Shown: positions 28,507 through 39,414, counted from the first letter of the stretch. The stretch: DNA of 64,000 nucleotides from Vibrio splendidus (GCF_002873455.1 NZ_MCUN01000001.1:124001-188000), one strand, 5' to 3'. Notes: generated from the sequence alone by a model not told the origin. Numbers and translations are program-made.

Positions 28507-29778
28507 TTACGCTGTCTCTTTCTGGAACAGTTCTCTAAACACAGGAAAAATATCATCCACCGTTTTAATATTTTTCATGGCGAAGTTGTCAAAGCTACTC
28601 TCGAGTTTTTCGTATTCGTGCCAAAGTGTTTGATGAGAGCGGCGTGTTATTTCGATGTAAGAGTAATATTGGCAAGTTGGCAGAAGTGTATTGACTAATA
28701 GCTCTTTACAACGAGGAGAGTCATCAGCCCAGTTATCGCCATCAGAGGCTTGTGCTGCATAGATGTTCCACTCATTAGCAGGATAACGATCTGCGACAAT
28801 TTCTTTCATTAGTTTCAGTGCACTAGAAACGATCGTGCCGCCAGTTTCTTGTGAGTAGAAAAACTCATGTTCGTCGACTTCTTTAGCCTGAGTATGGTGA
28901 CGAATAAACACAACATCGACGTTTTCGTAGGTGCGATTTAGGAACAGATACAGAAGGACATAAAAGCGCTTCGCAATGTCTTTCGTGGCTTGATCCATTG
29001 AGCCAGATACATCCATTAGGCAGAACATAACGGCTTGGCTAGATGGAATAGGGCGCTTCTCGTAGTTTTTAAAACGTAGGTCGAAGGTGTCAATAAATGG
29101 CACGCTTTCAATTTTTTTACGTAATTCGGCAATCTCTTCTTTTAAACGACTTTCTTCAAAGGGTTGTGCTGGTTCCGTCATTTTAACTTGGTCAAGCTGC
29201 TCCATCAGTAGGTTAAGCTCGCGCTTTTTACCTGCTGTCATCGCGGTTCTACGAGCCAGAGATTGCTGCAGTGAACGCACGATTGCGATGTTGGAAGGAA
29301 TCCCCGCGCTTTGATAACCAGAGCGATGTGTCTTCCATTCGGTGATTTTGTTGACCTGATTCTTCTCTAGATTAGGAAGAGCTAAATCTTCAAAGAGAAT
29401 ATCAAGATATTCATCTTTTGAAATTTGGAATGTAAATTCATCTTGGCCTTCGCCATCAGGGCTTGCGTCACCCTGGCCTGCGCCACCACCTTGACCGCCA
29501 CCTTTAGGACGTTCAATTTTATCGCCCGTGATGAACTGGTCATTACCTGGGTGAACGCGTTCTCTTACGCCGCCTTGACCTTGGTGAAAGCTTGGCTCTT
29601 TGATGTCTTTATGGGGAATAGTGACGTCTTCACCGGTTTCAGTATTGGTGATTGAGCGTCGGTTGACTGCATCGGCCACAGATTCTTTGATTTGCTCTTT
29701 ATGGCGTCGTAAGAAACGCTGTCTATTCACAGCACTCTTATTCTTGCCATTGAGCCTCCGATCGATAAATTGTGCCAT
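28507..29778 (-). CDS. yeaH: UPF0229 protein YeaH
   Basis: YeaH is a von Willebrand A-domain protein that works with the kinase YeaG in nitrogen-starvation and stationary-phase responses. The 423-residue product has a basic N-terminus ([17 protein letters not shown]), a Gly-rich low-complexity stretch (about residues 88-110, [11 protein letters not shown]), and the MIDAS motif DVSGSMD near residue 255. The start at 29778 has GAGAGGGAG upstream. It lies 127 bases after yeaG. Confidence 0.93.
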   Translation of the reverse strand: MAQFIDRRLNGKNKSAVNRQRFLRRHKEQIKESVADAVNRRSITNTETGEDVTIPHKDIKEPSFHQGQGGVRERVHPGNDQFITGDKIERPKGGGQGGGAGQGDASPDGEGQDEFTFQISKDEYLDILFEDLALPNLEKNQVNKITEWKTHRSGYQSAGIPSNIAIVRSLQQSLARRTAMTAGKKRELNLLMEQLDQVKMTEPAQPFEESRLKEEIAELRKKIESVPFIDTFDLRFKNYEKRPIPSSQAVMFCLMDVSGSMDQATKDIAKRFYVLLYLFLNRTYENVDVVFIRHHTQAKEVDEHEFFYSQETGGTIVSSALKLMKEIVADRYPANEWNIYAAQASDGDNWADDSPRCKELLVNTLLPTCQYYSYIEITRRSHQTLWHEYEKLESSFDNFAMKNIKTVDDIFPVFRELFQKETA

Positions 29779-29905
29779 AAGAACTCCCTCTCAGCTGATG
29801 TCGCGATCCTACTTTTTATACGGGTATAAGAGTTATTGGTTTACTAAGGTATAAAAGTTATTGGTTTGTACGAGCTGCCCAATTGAGCAGCTCAGTACGG
29901 TTTGG

Positions 29906-31840
29906 TTATGAGGATTTACGAACTCTTAGGTACCACTCGGATAGCAATCTCACTTGTTTCTCTGTGTAGCCTTTTTCCATCATACGAGCAACGAAGTCGT
30001 CGTGTTTTTTCTGATCATCCGTTGAGGTCTTAGCATTGAATGAAATAACAGGAAGCAGCTCTTCTGTGTTAGAGAACATTTTCTTCTCAATCACAGTTCG
30101 CAGTTTCTCGTAGCTCGTCCAAACTGGATTTTGACCGTTATTGTTGGCTTTGGCACGAAGCACAAAGTTCACAATCTCATTTCGGAAGTCTTTAGGGTTA
30201 CTGATACCGGCTGTTTTCTCGATTTTCTCTAGTTCACCATTCAGAGAAGCGCGGTCAAATAGCTGGCCTGTTTCTGGATCGCGGTACTCTTGGTCTTGAA
30301 TCCAGAAGTCTGCGTAGGTGACATAGCGGTCGAAGATATTCTGACCGTACTCAGAGTAAGACTCTAGGTAAGCGGTTTGAATCTCTTTACCGATGAACTC
30401 GACGTAACGAGGTACTAGGTATCCTTTTAAGAACTCAAGGTACTTCTCAGCGGTCTCTTGAGGGAACTGCTCACGTTCGATTTGTTGTTCAATCACGTAG
30501 AATAGGTGTACCGGGTTCGCGGCTACTTCGGCTTGGTCGAAGTTAAACACACGAGACAAGATCTTAAAGGCGAAACGCGTTGATAGTCCAGACATGCCTT
30601 CGTCAACACCAGCGTAGTCTCGGTACTCTTGGTAGCTCTTTGCTTTTGGATCGGTGTCTTTTAAAGTTTCACCGTCGTAAACCCGCATTTTAGAGAACAG
30701 AGAAGAGTTTTCAGGCTCTTTCAGTCTCGACAGGATGCTAAATTGAGATAGAAGATCGAGTGTGCTTGGCGAACAAGGGGCTTTGGATAGCTCACTGTGC
30801 TCAAGCAGTTTTTGGTAGATCTTAACTTCTTCAGAGACACGTAGACAGTAAGGGACTTTTACAATATACACACGGTCGAGGAAGGCTTCGTTGTTTTTAT
30901 TGTTACGGAAGGTCTGCCACTCGGATTCGTTTGAGTGAGCCAGAATCATACCGTCAAATGGTAGTGCAGAAAGTCCTTCGGTACCGTTGAAGTTACCTTC
31001 TTGCGTTGCCGTTAGAAGTGGGTGCAAGACTTTGATTGGCGCCTTGAACATCTCCACGAATTCCATCACACCTTGGTTTGCTTTACACAATGCACCAGAG
31101 TAGCTGTAGGCATCGGGGTCATCTTGAGAGAAGTGCTCAAGTTTACGAATATCGACTTTACCAACCAGAGACGAAATATCTTGGTTGTTTTCATCACCAG
31201 GCTCTGTCTTGGCGATCGCAACTTGGTCGAGAATAGAGGGGCGCAGCTTGATGACTTTGAATTTGGAAATATCACCACCAAAATCGTGGAGGCGTTTCGC
31301 TGCCCACGGGGACATAATTGAGCGTATGTAACGTTTCTCTATTCCGTACTCTTGCTTCAAAAGATCGCCATCTTCGTTTACGTCGAATAGACAGAAGGGG
31401 TGATCATTCACAGGGCTTCGTTCACCATCTGCAGAAAGCACATAGATTGGCAGCTTTTGCATCAGTGCTTTTAGCTTTTCAGCAAGAGAAGATTTACCAC
31501 CGCCCACAGGGCCTAGTAGGTAAAGGATCTGTTTGCGTTCTTCTAAACCTTGCGCAGCATGTTTTAGGTAAGAAACAATCTGTTCAATCGCATCTTCCAT
31601 GCCGTAGAAATCTTTAAATTCACTGTAGCGCGATATGACACGGTTTGAGAAAATACGACTTAGGTGGGGGTCTTGAGCGGTGTCTATAACCTCCGGTTCG
31701 CCAATAGCCAGTAGTAAGCGCTCAGCAGCGTTAGCGTAAGCACTTTTATCGTCTTTACACAGCCCTAAGAACTCTTGCAATGACAGCTCTTCTTCCTTGG
31801 CTGCTTCATAACGTGATTGATAGTGGTCAAAAATACTCAT
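29906..31840 (-). CDS. yeaG: PrkA-family AAA/serine kinase YeaG
   Basis: YeaG is a serine kinase with an AAA+ ATPase module, part of the RpoS-linked stress operon. It has the Walker A motif LGPVGGGKSS (about residue 110) and the C-terminal PrkA domain, and follows E. coli YeaG almost residue for residue, ending WYLRVRKSS. The frame opens with GTG at 31846; the ATG at 31840 (MSIFDHYQ, compare MNIFDHYR in E. coli) has AAGGGG about ten bases upstream and is chosen (644 aa). Confidence 0.95.
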   Translation of the reverse strand: MSIFDHYQSRYEAAKEEELSLQEFLGLCKDDKSAYANAAERLLLAIGEPEVIDTAQDPHLSRIFSNRVISRYSEFKDFYGMEDAIEQIVSYLKHAAQGLEERKQILYLLGPVGGGKSSLAEKLKALMQKLPIYVLSADGERSPVNDHPFCLFDVNEDGDLLKQEYGIEKRYIRSIMSPWAAKRLHDFGGDISKFKVIKLRPSILDQVAIAKTEPGDENNQDISSLVGKVDIRKLEHFSQDDPDAYSYSGALCKANQGVMEFVEMFKAPIKVLHPLLTATQEGNFNGTEGLSALPFDGMILAHSNESEWQTFRNNKNNEAFLDRVYIVKVPYCLRVSEEVKIYQKLLEHSELSKAPCSPSTLDLLSQFSILSRLKEPENSSLFSKMRVYDGETLKDTDPKAKSYQEYRDYAGVDEGMSGLSTRFAFKILSRVFNFDQAEVAANPVHLFYVIEQQIEREQFPQETAEKYLEFLKGYLVPRYVEFIGKEIQTAYLESYSEYGQNIFDRYVTYADFWIQDQEYRDPETGQLFDRASLNGELEKIEKTAGISNPKDFRNEIVNFVLRAKANNNGQNPVWTSYEKLRTVIEKKMFSNTEELLPVISFNAKTSTDDQKKHDDFVARMMEKGYTEKQVRLLSEWYLRVRKSS

Positions 31841-32170
31841 AGTCACATTCCCCTTGTAAACTAGTCAAAACTGACGAGCGGTTGAATTAGGCTCTCCCTA
31901 CATTTTAAGATTAGACCCGCTTCCACAATTTTGCTTAACAATTATGCATTTATTTACAATTTTGGGTATGAGAAGCATCGTCAAAGCAATGCGTAACTTG
32001 AGCTGAGTCGAATGAAATTATTTTGTATTCGAGGGGGCTGGGCGTTTGTTTTATGATTTTAGGAAGCTTTCCAATTTCCGTACTGGATTTATGTGGATTA
32101 GATGATAATTGAGCCTTATGGATTGGCCTTAAATAAAAGGCTATATAACGCACTTAATTATTAAAAAATC
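31841..32170. other. Upstream region of yeaG
   Basis: About 330 AT-rich bases between yeaG and the yfbU terminator. They should contain the yeaG promoter. I see no clear -35/-10 pair, repeat or open frame worth calling. Confidence 0.3.
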
Positions 32171-32177
32171 GAGCAAG

Positions 32178-32210
32178 AAAAAGGGTTACTCATTATGAGT
32201 AACCCTTTTT
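32178..32210. terminator. Terminator downstream of yfbU
   Basis: A perfect 15-bp stem AAAAAGGGTTACTCA (32178-32192) with its complement (32196-32210) has a TTA loop and A/T runs on both sides. It lies 60 bases past the yfbU stop. Confidence 0.88.
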
Positions 32211-32271
32211 GTAAAAACGGATTTTTTACATCAATTTTCGTAGTTGAAACCTTATGCGGTTAGCACAAAGC

Positions 32272-32772
32272 TTAAGCACTAAAGATTTGAGATAGCTCTG
32301 TCGCACATAGGTGATACTGGCGAGGGCAATTACGCCATGTTGTTAACATGCGGCGGTATTTCTCTAGCATTGGCATTTGGCTGTTGAAGTGGTGATCAGC
32401 TTTGTCAAATTGAGGGTAAAGACCTTCAGAGTCAACAAGGAAACGTACGTAATGTACGATCTGCGCTTCAGAAGCGATATCGAAACCTAGGAATTGCAGG
32501 CGGCGTTGATCAACTTCAGCACGTTCTTGTTCTGCTAGCATTTTGTTTGACTCTTGCATGGCATGGTACATCTCCATGATGTCGATAACTTCTCGACATT
32601 CGGCTTCAGTCAAACAGCCAAATTCTTTGTTAAGTTCACGCATTTGAAGTTCGTAACCACGCTCTACAACCGTTTGTAGACGTTGGTATTTAGCGGAGTT
32701 CTCAGGATCCATTTGAGACATTAGGTAGTATTGATTTGATAGAATTAGACGCTGAGCATTGGTCATTTCCAT
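32272..32772 (-). CDS. yfbU: UPF0304 protein YfbU
   Basis: The 166-residue product is colinear with E. coli YfbU ([42 protein letters not shown]). The family is helical and cytoplasmic; its function is unknown, though overproduction is toxic in E. coli. The start ATG at 32772 has GAGG about nine bases upstream and the second ATG two codons later is conserved as in E. coli. It stands alone between yeaG and an ERIC-like repeat. Confidence 0.92.
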   Translation of the reverse strand: MEMTNAQRLILSNQYYLMSQMDPENSAKYQRLQTVVERGYELQMRELNKEFGCLTEAECREVIDIMEMYHAMQESNKMLAEQERAEVDQRRLQFLGFDIASEAQIVHYVRFLVDSEGLYPQFDKADHHFNSQMPMLEKYRRMLTTWRNCPRQYHLCATELSQIFSA

Positions 32773-32930
32773 GGGAGGAGCCTCACTAAAAACTAAATGT
32801 TATATTCTTTTGTTGCAGTAAGAGTAACAGCATTCCTACGAGTGGAAACATGATCTCAACACGGATTTAATATGATTTTTTGAATTGATAAACAAAAGTT
32901 GTAAAGAAAAGTGAAAGGGTTGTTTTAATC

Positions 32931-33085
32931 CCAATCACAGTAAGTAAGTGATCATAAATAGCGCAGGAAAAAGCTTGAGAACAAGGCAGAAAGTTTCGAT
33001 AAGTGGTTATTCTACAATCAAAATTTCTAACGAAGTTATTGAGCGTTTTAACCAGCTAGGATGACCTATTATTTACTACGATTGG
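32931..33085. repeat. ERIC-like palindromic intergenic repeat (~155 bp)
   Basis: The ends, CCAATCACAGTAAGTAAG at 32931-32948 and the complement of CTACGATTGG at 33085, form an imperfect terminal inverted repeat of about 25 bp. The inner parts (around 32959-32982 and 33040-33061) also pair partly, giving a long imperfect hairpin. Size, ends and the CTACAATC core fit the ERIC-type repeats common between Vibrio genes. It holds no open frame and lies between yfbU and the pflA terminator. Confidence 0.7.
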
Positions 33086-33097
33086 TATAACCATAAA

Positions 33098-33128
33098 AGA
33101 AAACGCCCCAATCGAAATTGAGGCGTTT
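33098..33128 (-). terminator. Terminator after pflA
   Basis: AAACGCCCCAAT (33101-33112) pairs with ATTGAGGCGTTT (33117-33128) around a CGAA loop; on the minus strand it is followed by TCTTTTAT. It ends pflA transcription. Confidence 0.75.
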
Positions 33129-33172
33129 GAAGTGGAGGTTTAACGTCGTCAGTATTCGTATTCTAGCCAGTA

Positions 33173-33913
33173 CTAATACTTTACATTTGAATGGTACTGA
33201 CTTAGAACTGCCACAATCTCGTCCATTTTCTCTTTGCTTGGCGGGTTTGTGCCTTCAAGCGGGTAGTCGTAACCCAGAGCTTCCCATTTATGAGCACCAA
33301 GCTTGTGGTATGGAAGAAGTTCTACTTTCTCGATGTTATCCATGTCTTTGATGAATTCACCAAGAAGGTGAGCATCTTCAGGCGTATCCGTGTAGCCAGG
33401 AACAATCACATAACGAATCCAAGTCTTCTTACCGATTTTGTGCAGGTAGCGTGCAAAATCCAGAGTACGTCTGTTTGATACACCAATGAAATCGTGGTGT
33501 ATCTCGTCTCGCATATGTTTTAGATCCAACATGACTAGATCAGAGGCCTCTAGTACTTCATCGACCACTTCAGTGTGCTTACGAATGTAGCCATTTGTAT
33601 CAAGACAAGTGTGAATGCCTTCAGCTTGAGCTGCTCGGAAAAAGTCACGAACAAACTCAGGTTGTAGCATCGCTTCACCACCAGAACAGGTGATACCACC
33701 ACCAGAGGCTTTCATGAAATGACGGTATGATTTTGCTTCGTTGATGATCTCTTCGACCGTTACTTCCTTTCCGTCGTGAAGATCCCATGTATCGCGGTTA
33801 TGACAGTACATACAACGCATTAAGCAGCCTTGAAGAAACACAATGAAGCGGATACCAGGGCCATCGACGGTACCACAAGATTCGAATGAGTGAATGCGAC
33901 CAGTTGTAGACAT
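33173..33913 (-). CDS. pflA: Pyruvate formate-lyase activating enzyme
   Basis: PflA is a radical-SAM enzyme that installs the glycyl radical on PflB under anaerobic conditions. The 246-residue product has the CxxxCxxC cluster motif (Cys30, Cys34, Cys37), [14 protein letters not shown] for SAM binding, and DTNGY. Unlike the usual pflB-pflA pair, an lpxR-like gene with its own terminator lies between them here, so pflA probably has its own promoter in the 164-base gap upstream. Confidence 0.95.
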   Translation of the reverse strand: MSTTGRIHSFESCGTVDGPGIRFIVFLQGCLMRCMYCHNRDTWDLHDGKEVTVEEIINEAKSYRHFMKASGGGITCSGGEAMLQPEFVRDFFRAAQAEGIHTCLDTNGYIRKHTEVVDEVLEASDLVMLDLKHMRDEIHHDFIGVSNRRTLDFARYLHKIGKKTWIRYVIVPGYTDTPEDAHLLGEFIKDMDNIEKVELLPYHKLGAHKWEALGYDYPLEGTNPPSKEKMDEIVAVLSQYHSNVKY

Positions 33914-33999
33914 GAGCTATTCTCGTAGAGGAATTTATATCGTTTATTTTATTACAAAAACGGTACATAAAATAGGGTCAAATGGTAACGAGACCTTTA

Positions 34000-34041
34000 A
34001 AAATAAAGGCAATCATCGGTGAAGATGATTGCCTTTATTAA
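34000..34041. terminator. Bidirectional terminator after lpxR
   Basis: A perfect 16-bp stem (34002-34017 with 34024-34039; core AAAGGCAATCATC) has a GGTGAA loop and A/T flanks. It separates lpxR from pflA. Confidence 0.88.
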
Positions 34042-34077
34042 ACTTGAAAAGTAAAGGACAAAAGCCCTTGCTAGTGG

Positions 34078-35079
34078 CTAGAAGAAAGCAAACATTGTGA
34101 TACCGCCAGTGGTGTACACCGACTCTTTTGCTTCTTCGTAATCAGGTGTTTTTGCGGTTAGCGCGAAGGATGCACCGACGTATTGGTTATACCAAGCCAC
34201 ACCAAGCACAGCAGTAGCCTGAATGTTCTCTAAAGTCACATCGTAGATAGCCGGGTCTAGGTCTTCTTTATTTGCGTACTCGTCAACGCCTGAGCGATCG
34301 CCTTCAATAGTCAGGTCGTTGAATCGGTAACGACCCTCAAGGCCAGCATAGGTAAACCAACCGCTGTTTGATGCGCCGATCATGCCCGGTTTGAATGGGT
34401 TTTCCGTGGTTATGTTGGCTGCACCAAAGTTGCCGCCTAAGTCAGTACCCCAACGGAACATAAAGCCAGTCGAGATATCACTTCTAAAGTTACCCACGTT
34501 GATCTCTGAAACGTTAGAGATCTCGAAGTCAGTATTTGCTAGCGCTTGATTACGCATTAGGTTGAAATGGCTCAAATAGCCAACGCTACCTGCGTACTCA
34601 TCATCAATTTGGTATTCCCAACCCATAGGCTCGTCTGATTTAGTGATCGAGTGAACCAGCTTTTGAGCGTCTTCAGAAAGTGCGCGCTCGCCCGTTGTAC
34701 CAAATGTAATGTTAAAACGTTGGGCTTGCTGTGGGTTCAAGCTGATGTAGTTGAATTCCGTGTGCAAGTAACCTGCGTATGGACGATCATTAGCCGATGG
34801 CGTTTCTAACTCAATGTCAGAAGGCGTATACATTTTGTGGCCAATCGTGATTTCCCACTTATCTAAGGAGCTTGCGCCCCAATAGGAAAGACTTAATGGC
34901 TTGACCCAATCGTATGGGGTAATACTTGATGATGTGTAACCCAGGAATAAACCGTTGGTATAGTCTTGGTCGACACCAAAGATGCCATCGTTGTCTAACG
35001 CAAAAGTTAACGTAGAGCGTTCAGATGCCAATGATGAAAAAGAGAGAAGAATCAGTGGTAAACAACGAAGGTATTTCAT
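34078..35079 (-). CDS. LpxR-family lipid A deacylase (DUF2219)
   Basis: LpxR removes the 3'-acyloxyacyl group of lipid A in the outer membrane. The 333-residue product has a signal peptide (about residues 1-18, ending LASERS), then LDNDGIFGVDQDYTNG with the conserved Asn-Asp pair, RPYAGYLH, and a C-terminal Phe. All fit the 12-strand barrel family; no clear alternative. It lies between pflB and pflA with terminators on both sides, so it is a separate unit. Specific lipid A activity is inferred. Confidence 0.85.
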   Translation of the reverse strand: MKYLRCLPLILLSFSSLASERSTLTFALDNDGIFGVDQDYTNGLFLGYTSSSITPYDWVKPLSLSYWGASSLDKWEITIGHKMYTPSDIELETPSANDRPYAGYLHTEFNYISLNPQQAQRFNITFGTTGERALSEDAQKLVHSITKSDEPMGWEYQIDDEYAGSVGYLSHFNLMRNQALANTDFEISNVSEINVGNFRSDISTGFMFRWGTDLGGNFGAANITTENPFKPGMIGASNSGWFTYAGLEGRYRFNDLTIEGDRSGVDEYANKEDLDPAIYDVTLENIQATAVLGVAWYNQYVGASFALTAKTPDYEEAKESVYTTGGITMFAFF

Positions 35080-35222
35080 GTAGCGGTTACTCTAAAATTA
35101 TGAACCGAGATAGTACCGTAGTTTGCGCAAATTTGTGGAAAAAAAGTGAATAGAGGAGGGATTTTTCTGCTCAATCTAACATTTTGAGAGACTGGTGAAG
35201 TCAGTTCGATTTATGTCAGATA

Positions 35223-35250
35223 TAAAAAAGCCCCGCACATTGGCGAGGCT
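35223..35250 (-). terminator. Terminator after pflB
   Basis: On the minus strand AGCCTCGC pairs with GCGGGGCT (35243-35250 with 35229-35236), followed by TTTTTTATA. Confidence 0.8.
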
Positions 35251-35288
35251 AATTATTATTACTGAATGGTCAGCTTAAGCGTTTAGGC

Positions 35289-37565
35289 TTATAGAGATTC
35301 AGTAAATGTACGTGCGATTACGTCAGCTTGTTGCTCTGTAGTTAGAGAGTTAAAGCGTACAGCGTAACCAGAAACACGGATTGTTAACTGAGGGTATTTC
35401 TCAGGGTGCTTAACTGCGTCTTCAAGAGTTTCGCGGTTAAGAACGTTAACGTTAAGGTGTTGACCACCTTCAATGCCAGCTTCGTGGTGGAAGTAACCAT
35501 CCATTAGGCCTGCAAGGTTAGCACGTTGGCTGTCTTGTTCTTTACCTAGTGCGTTTGGCACGATAGAGAACGTGTAAGAAATACCATCTTGCGCGTCAGC
35601 AAACGGTAGTTTACCTACAGACGTTAGTGAAGCTACAGCACCTTTCTCATCACGACCGTGCATTGGGTTAGCACCAGGAGCGAAAGGAGCGCCAGCACGA
35701 CGACCGTCTGGAGTGTTACCCGTTTTCTTACCGTATACCACGTTAGACGTGATAGTAAGAACTGACTGTGTCGGGATAGAGTTACGGTAAGTCTTAAGCT
35801 TACGGATCTTGTTCATGAACGTAGAAACGAGTTCACAAGCAATGTCATCTACACGAGAGTCGTTGTTACCGTATTTAGGGTAATCGCCTTCAATTTCGAA
35901 GTCAGTTGCGATGCCATCTTCGTCGCGGATTGGTTTAACAGTCGCGAATTTGATTGCAGACAGTGAGTCAGCTGCAACAGATAGACCAGCAATACCACAA
36001 GCCATAGTACGACGAACGTCACGGTCATGAAGAGCCATTAGAGACGCTTCGTAGCTGTACTTGTCGTGCATGTAGTGAATGCTGTTTAGTGCAGTCACGT
36101 ATTGCTTAGCTAGCCAATCCATGAAGTGATCTAGACGATCCATTACTTTATCGTAATCAAGAACAGAGTCAGTCATTGGAGCTTCTTTAGGACCAACTTG
36201 CATCTTAAGCTTCTCATCAACGCCGCCGTTGATTGCGTAAAGCATAGTTTTTGCAAGGTTAGCACGAGCACCGAAGAACTGCATTTGCTTACCAACGATC
36301 ATTGGAGATACACAACAAGCGATAGCGTAATCATCAGAATCAAGGTCAGGACGCATTAGGTCATCATTTTCGTACTGGATAGAAGAAGTATCGATAGATA
36401 CCTTCGCACAGAAACGTTTGAAGCCGTCAGGTAGTTGCTCAGACCAAAGAACAGTGATGTTTGGCTCTGGAGAAGGACCCATAGTGTATAGAGAGTTTAG
36501 GAAACGGAAGTTTGAACGCGTTACTAGCGTACGACCGTCGATACCCATACCACCCATAGACTCTGTTGCCCAGATTGGGTCGCCAGAGAATAGCTCATCG
36601 TACTCAGGAGTACGTAGGAAACGAACCATACGCAGCTTCATTACGAAGTGGTCGATCATTTCTTGTGCTTGGTCTTCTGTGATTTTGCCAGCAGCGATAT
36701 CACGCTCGATGTAGATATCTAGGAAAGTCGAAGTACGACCTAGAGACATTGCAGCACCGTTTTGAGATTTAACAGCAGCTAGGTAGCCGAAGTAAGTCCA
36801 CTGGATAGCTTCTTGAGCAGTTTGAGCTGGCTCAGAGATATCGAAACCGTATTTCTCAGCCATTTGCTTGATTTGACCTAGAGCACGATGTTGCTCAGAG
36901 ATCTCTTCACGCAATTGCATTGTTTCAGAAAGATCTTCGCCGTTCTCGAAACGCTCTTGTAGAGATGCGAATTGAGCCGCTTTGTCTTTCATTAGATGAT
37001 TAATACCGTAAAGTGCAACACGACGATAGTCACCAATGATACGACCACGGCCGTAAGCATCAGGAAGACCAGTCAGAACACCAGACTTACGACATTTTAG
37101 GATATCAGGAGTGTAGATATCGAAAACGCCAGCATTGTGTGTTTTGCGGTATTCTGAGTAGATTTTTGAAACCATTGGGTCAAGAGTTTCACCGTATGCT
37201 TTACAAGAACCTTCAACCATACGTACACCACCGTTAGGGATGATTGCACGTTTTAGTGGCTTCTCAGTTTGTAGACCAACGATAGTCTCAAGATCTTTCT
37301 CAATGTAGCCTGCATCGTGAGCAGTGATGGTAGAGATAACAGAAGTATCGAAATCTACAGGTGCTTTAGTTGCGTTTTCCTGTTTGATACCTTCCATTAC
37401 CGAAGACCAAAGCTTGTTAGTTGCTTCAGTACCCTCAGAAACTAGGAAAGACTCGTCGCCTTCATACGGCGTGTAGTTCTTTTGAATGAAATCACGAACG
37501 TTTACTTCGCTTTGCCACTCACCTGCAGCAAAATCTTCCCAAGCTTTAGCAAATTGCTCTGCCAT
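35289..37565 (-). CDS. pflB: Formate C-acetyltransferase (PflB)
   Basis: PflB splits pyruvate into acetyl-CoA and formate in anaerobic growth. The 758-residue protein has the Cys-Cys pair in AIACCVSPM (compare Cys418-419 in E. coli) and the glycyl-radical loop RVSGYAVRF near residue 733. Codon bias is very strong, as for an abundant enzyme. The start at 37565 has AGGTAGG upstream. A terminator (37797-37830) separates it from the DUF3360 gene, so a promoter must lie in 37566-37796. Confidence 0.97.
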   Translation of the reverse strand: MAEQFAKAWEDFAAGEWQSEVNVRDFIQKNYTPYEGDESFLVSEGTEATNKLWSSVMEGIKQENATKAPVDFDTSVISTITAHDAGYIEKDLETIVGLQTEKPLKRAIIPNGGVRMVEGSCKAYGETLDPMVSKIYSEYRKTHNAGVFDIYTPDILKCRKSGVLTGLPDAYGRGRIIGDYRRVALYGINHLMKDKAAQFASLQERFENGEDLSETMQLREEISEQHRALGQIKQMAEKYGFDISEPAQTAQEAIQWTYFGYLAAVKSQNGAAMSLGRTSTFLDIYIERDIAAGKITEDQAQEMIDHFVMKLRMVRFLRTPEYDELFSGDPIWATESMGGMGIDGRTLVTRSNFRFLNSLYTMGPSPEPNITVLWSEQLPDGFKRFCAKVSIDTSSIQYENDDLMRPDLDSDDYAIACCVSPMIVGKQMQFFGARANLAKTMLYAINGGVDEKLKMQVGPKEAPMTDSVLDYDKVMDRLDHFMDWLAKQYVTALNSIHYMHDKYSYEASLMALHDRDVRRTMACGIAGLSVAADSLSAIKFATVKPIRDEDGIATDFEIEGDYPKYGNNDSRVDDIACELVSTFMNKIRKLKTYRNSIPTQSVLTITSNVVYGKKTGNTPDGRRAGAPFAPGANPMHGRDEKGAVASLTSVGKLPFADAQDGISYTFSIVPNALGKEQDSQRANLAGLMDGYFHHEAGIEGGQHLNVNVLNRETLEDAVKHPEKYPQLTIRVSGYAVRFNSLTTEQQADVIARTFTESL

Positions 37566-37764
37566 GACATACCTACCTTTTTAGTAGAAAAAATACGTAC
37601 ATTAACACTGTTGAGCCAGCGCCCCTCGTAAGGGTAGTACACTCTTATTAATAACAATATATATGAGCATATTCGCATCATATGGTTATATATATTGTCA
37701 CTACCTTTTATATGTTGTCTTTACTCTATGTATTCAAGACTACGCTAAAAAATTTCTGTAAACC

Positions 37765-37778
37765 TTAAACTAAATCAA
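37765..37778 (-). promoter_or_regulatory. Weak FNR-like site upstream of pflB
   Basis: On the minus strand TTGATTTAGTTTAA matches 8 of the 10 fixed bases of the FNR consensus TTGAT-N4-ATCAA. It is about 200 bases before the pflB start. FNR control of pfl is known in E. coli; this particular site is tentative. The rest of the 37566-37796 gap is AT-rich with no clear promoter. Confidence 0.35.
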
Positions 37779-37796
37779 TAAATGCCAAAAAAAGTT

Positions 37797-37830
37797 GAAA
37801 AAAAATGGGTGACAGGGGTTGCCACCCAAA
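37797..37830 (-). terminator. Terminator after the DUF3360 gene
   Basis: A 9-bp stem (37806-37814 with 37820-37828, core TGGGTGGCA on the minus strand, one G-U pair) is followed on that strand by nine T. It ends the DUF3360 transcript 40 bases after its stop. Confidence 0.85.
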
Positions 37831-37872
37831 CTTTTTTTTAATCCTAATACTACTTTTGTGTAGTTAGAACCA

Positions 37873-39414
37873 TTATAGCCAAGCTTTTAGGCCATATTGA
37901 CTTTCTAGCATACCAACTGCAAGCATTGCTACTAAACAGATAACTAAAACGCCAACTGGGATAACAATCTTGTCTACAAATGATAGACGCTTCGCACGCT
38001 CTTTATCACCAATTAGACCGTTATTATCTAGAAGCATAGTTAGTGCCCATGCTAATACTGGGTTAACAACCGCTGAACCGAAGATACAGATACCCGCTGC
38101 TTGAGAATCTTTTGAATCCTTAACCATTTGCATACCTGCTTCAAGTAGAGGTAGAGATACACCTACAAGCAGCGCAACACGCATCACTGGTGGCCATACA
38201 GCTACGTCCATTGGGAAACCAAGAATCGCAACAATAATACATAGAGAACCAAGCAAGATTGCGCCGCCAGGAATTGGACGTTTCGCGATTGCTGCTGGGA
38301 TCATGTAAGTACCCCAAGAAGAAGTGATGTTACCACCACCAACAGCAGTTCCGACCATTTGGCGTACAGAACACATAGTCATTGTGTCATCAACATCCAT
38401 CAGAACTTTTTCAGAACGTTTAGGGTAGTTCAGTTCTTGGAAGATACGGTGACCTAGGAAATCTGGCGACCACATTGCTACGGCAAGAATTGCGAATGGT
38501 AAAGAAGCAATGAAGTGTTCAACGTTTGGCAAGCCAAGCATCCAACCTTCAGAAGTAGAACCCCACCAGTAAACTGGGTTTAGGTTTGGAATGCCCATTT
38601 CAGTTTCGAATACGATATCGAAACCAGCACCTAGTGCTAATGCAATAGCAAGGCCTGTGAATGCACAAACTGGGATAGCCAACCAACGCTTGTTCACTTT
38701 TGCTAAGAAAGCGTAGATAGCAATCGTAATAGCAAGAACGATTAAACCAACATAACCCATGCTGCCCGCTTCAACAGTAGAAGATTGAAGACCAACCGCC
38801 CATGCTTGAATAGAGTTAATTTGGCTCATGGTGCCTGTTAGGCCTAAGAAAATGAGCAAGCCACCAGCGGTACCTTCAGAAGTCAGGTTAACCAGCTTGG
38901 AGCCGCCTTTTAGGAAACTTAGGATTAGACCGAAGACACCGATAAGGATTGCCAATGCAAGAGGGTGAGCACCAGCGAGAGCGATGGTACCAATAAGAGG
39001 AATCATTGGGCCGTGGTTACCGGCAAGGTTTGCTTTAGGGTTAAAGAAACCAGAAGCAAGAATACAGAATAGCAGTGCAGGAATAAGCATTTCTACACGA
39101 GCAACTTCAATTGCGAAGTCTTTACCTAGGTTTACGTGGTCCCAAGCTTGAGTTAGGCCATCAGCCCAAGACATCATTACTGCTGAATACATCGCGATGA
39201 TACCGATGGTACCAGCAAGTGCAGGAACAAGGTCTTCAAGTTCGAAGCGGAAGTCACGACCTGGAAGGTTTAAACCGAAGCGGCGAGGCTTCATGATTTG
39301 AAGTTCGTGATCTAGATAATCTGAGCGGCTTTCAAATTCCGAAGCAGGACGATGTAGCTCTTTATAGCTTTTCTCTTCTACTTCAGAGTTCGCATTATTC
39401 ACAACGTCTGACAT
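37873..39414 (-). CDS. DUF3360 family multi-spanning membrane protein
   Basis: The 513-residue product has a hydrophilic N-terminal tail (about residues 1-65) and then ten or more hydrophobic segments with Gly-rich turns (AGNHGPMIPLIG, TSEGTAGGLLIFLG, VGGGNITSSWGTYM). The pattern resembles SulP/xanthine-permease-type transporters, and I recall it as the Vibrio DUF3360 family. The substrate is unknown. It lies upstream of pflB, where enterobacteria have the formate channel focA, and a good FNR-like site lies upstream, so a role with anaerobic anions is possible but unproved. The start at 39414 has GAGGAA upstream. Confidence 0.75.
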   Translation of the reverse strand: MSDVVNNANSEVEEKSYKELHRPASEFESRSDYLDHELQIMKPRRFGLNLPGRDFRFELEDLVPALAGTIGIIAMYSAVMMSWADGLTQAWDHVNLGKDFAIEVARVEMLIPALLFCILASGFFNPKANLAGNHGPMIPLIGTIALAGAHPLALAILIGVFGLILSFLKGGSKLVNLTSEGTAGGLLIFLGLTGTMSQINSIQAWAVGLQSSTVEAGSMGYVGLIVLAITIAIYAFLAKVNKRWLAIPVCAFTGLAIALALGAGFDIVFETEMGIPNLNPVYWWGSTSEGWMLGLPNVEHFIASLPFAILAVAMWSPDFLGHRIFQELNYPKRSEKVLMDVDDTMTMCSVRQMVGTAVGGGNITSSWGTYMIPAAIAKRPIPGGAILLGSLCIIVAILGFPMDVAVWPPVMRVALLVGVSLPLLEAGMQMVKDSKDSQAAGICIFGSAVVNPVLAWALTMLLDNNGLIGDKERAKRLSFVDKIVIPVGVLVICLVAMLAVGMLESQYGLKAWL

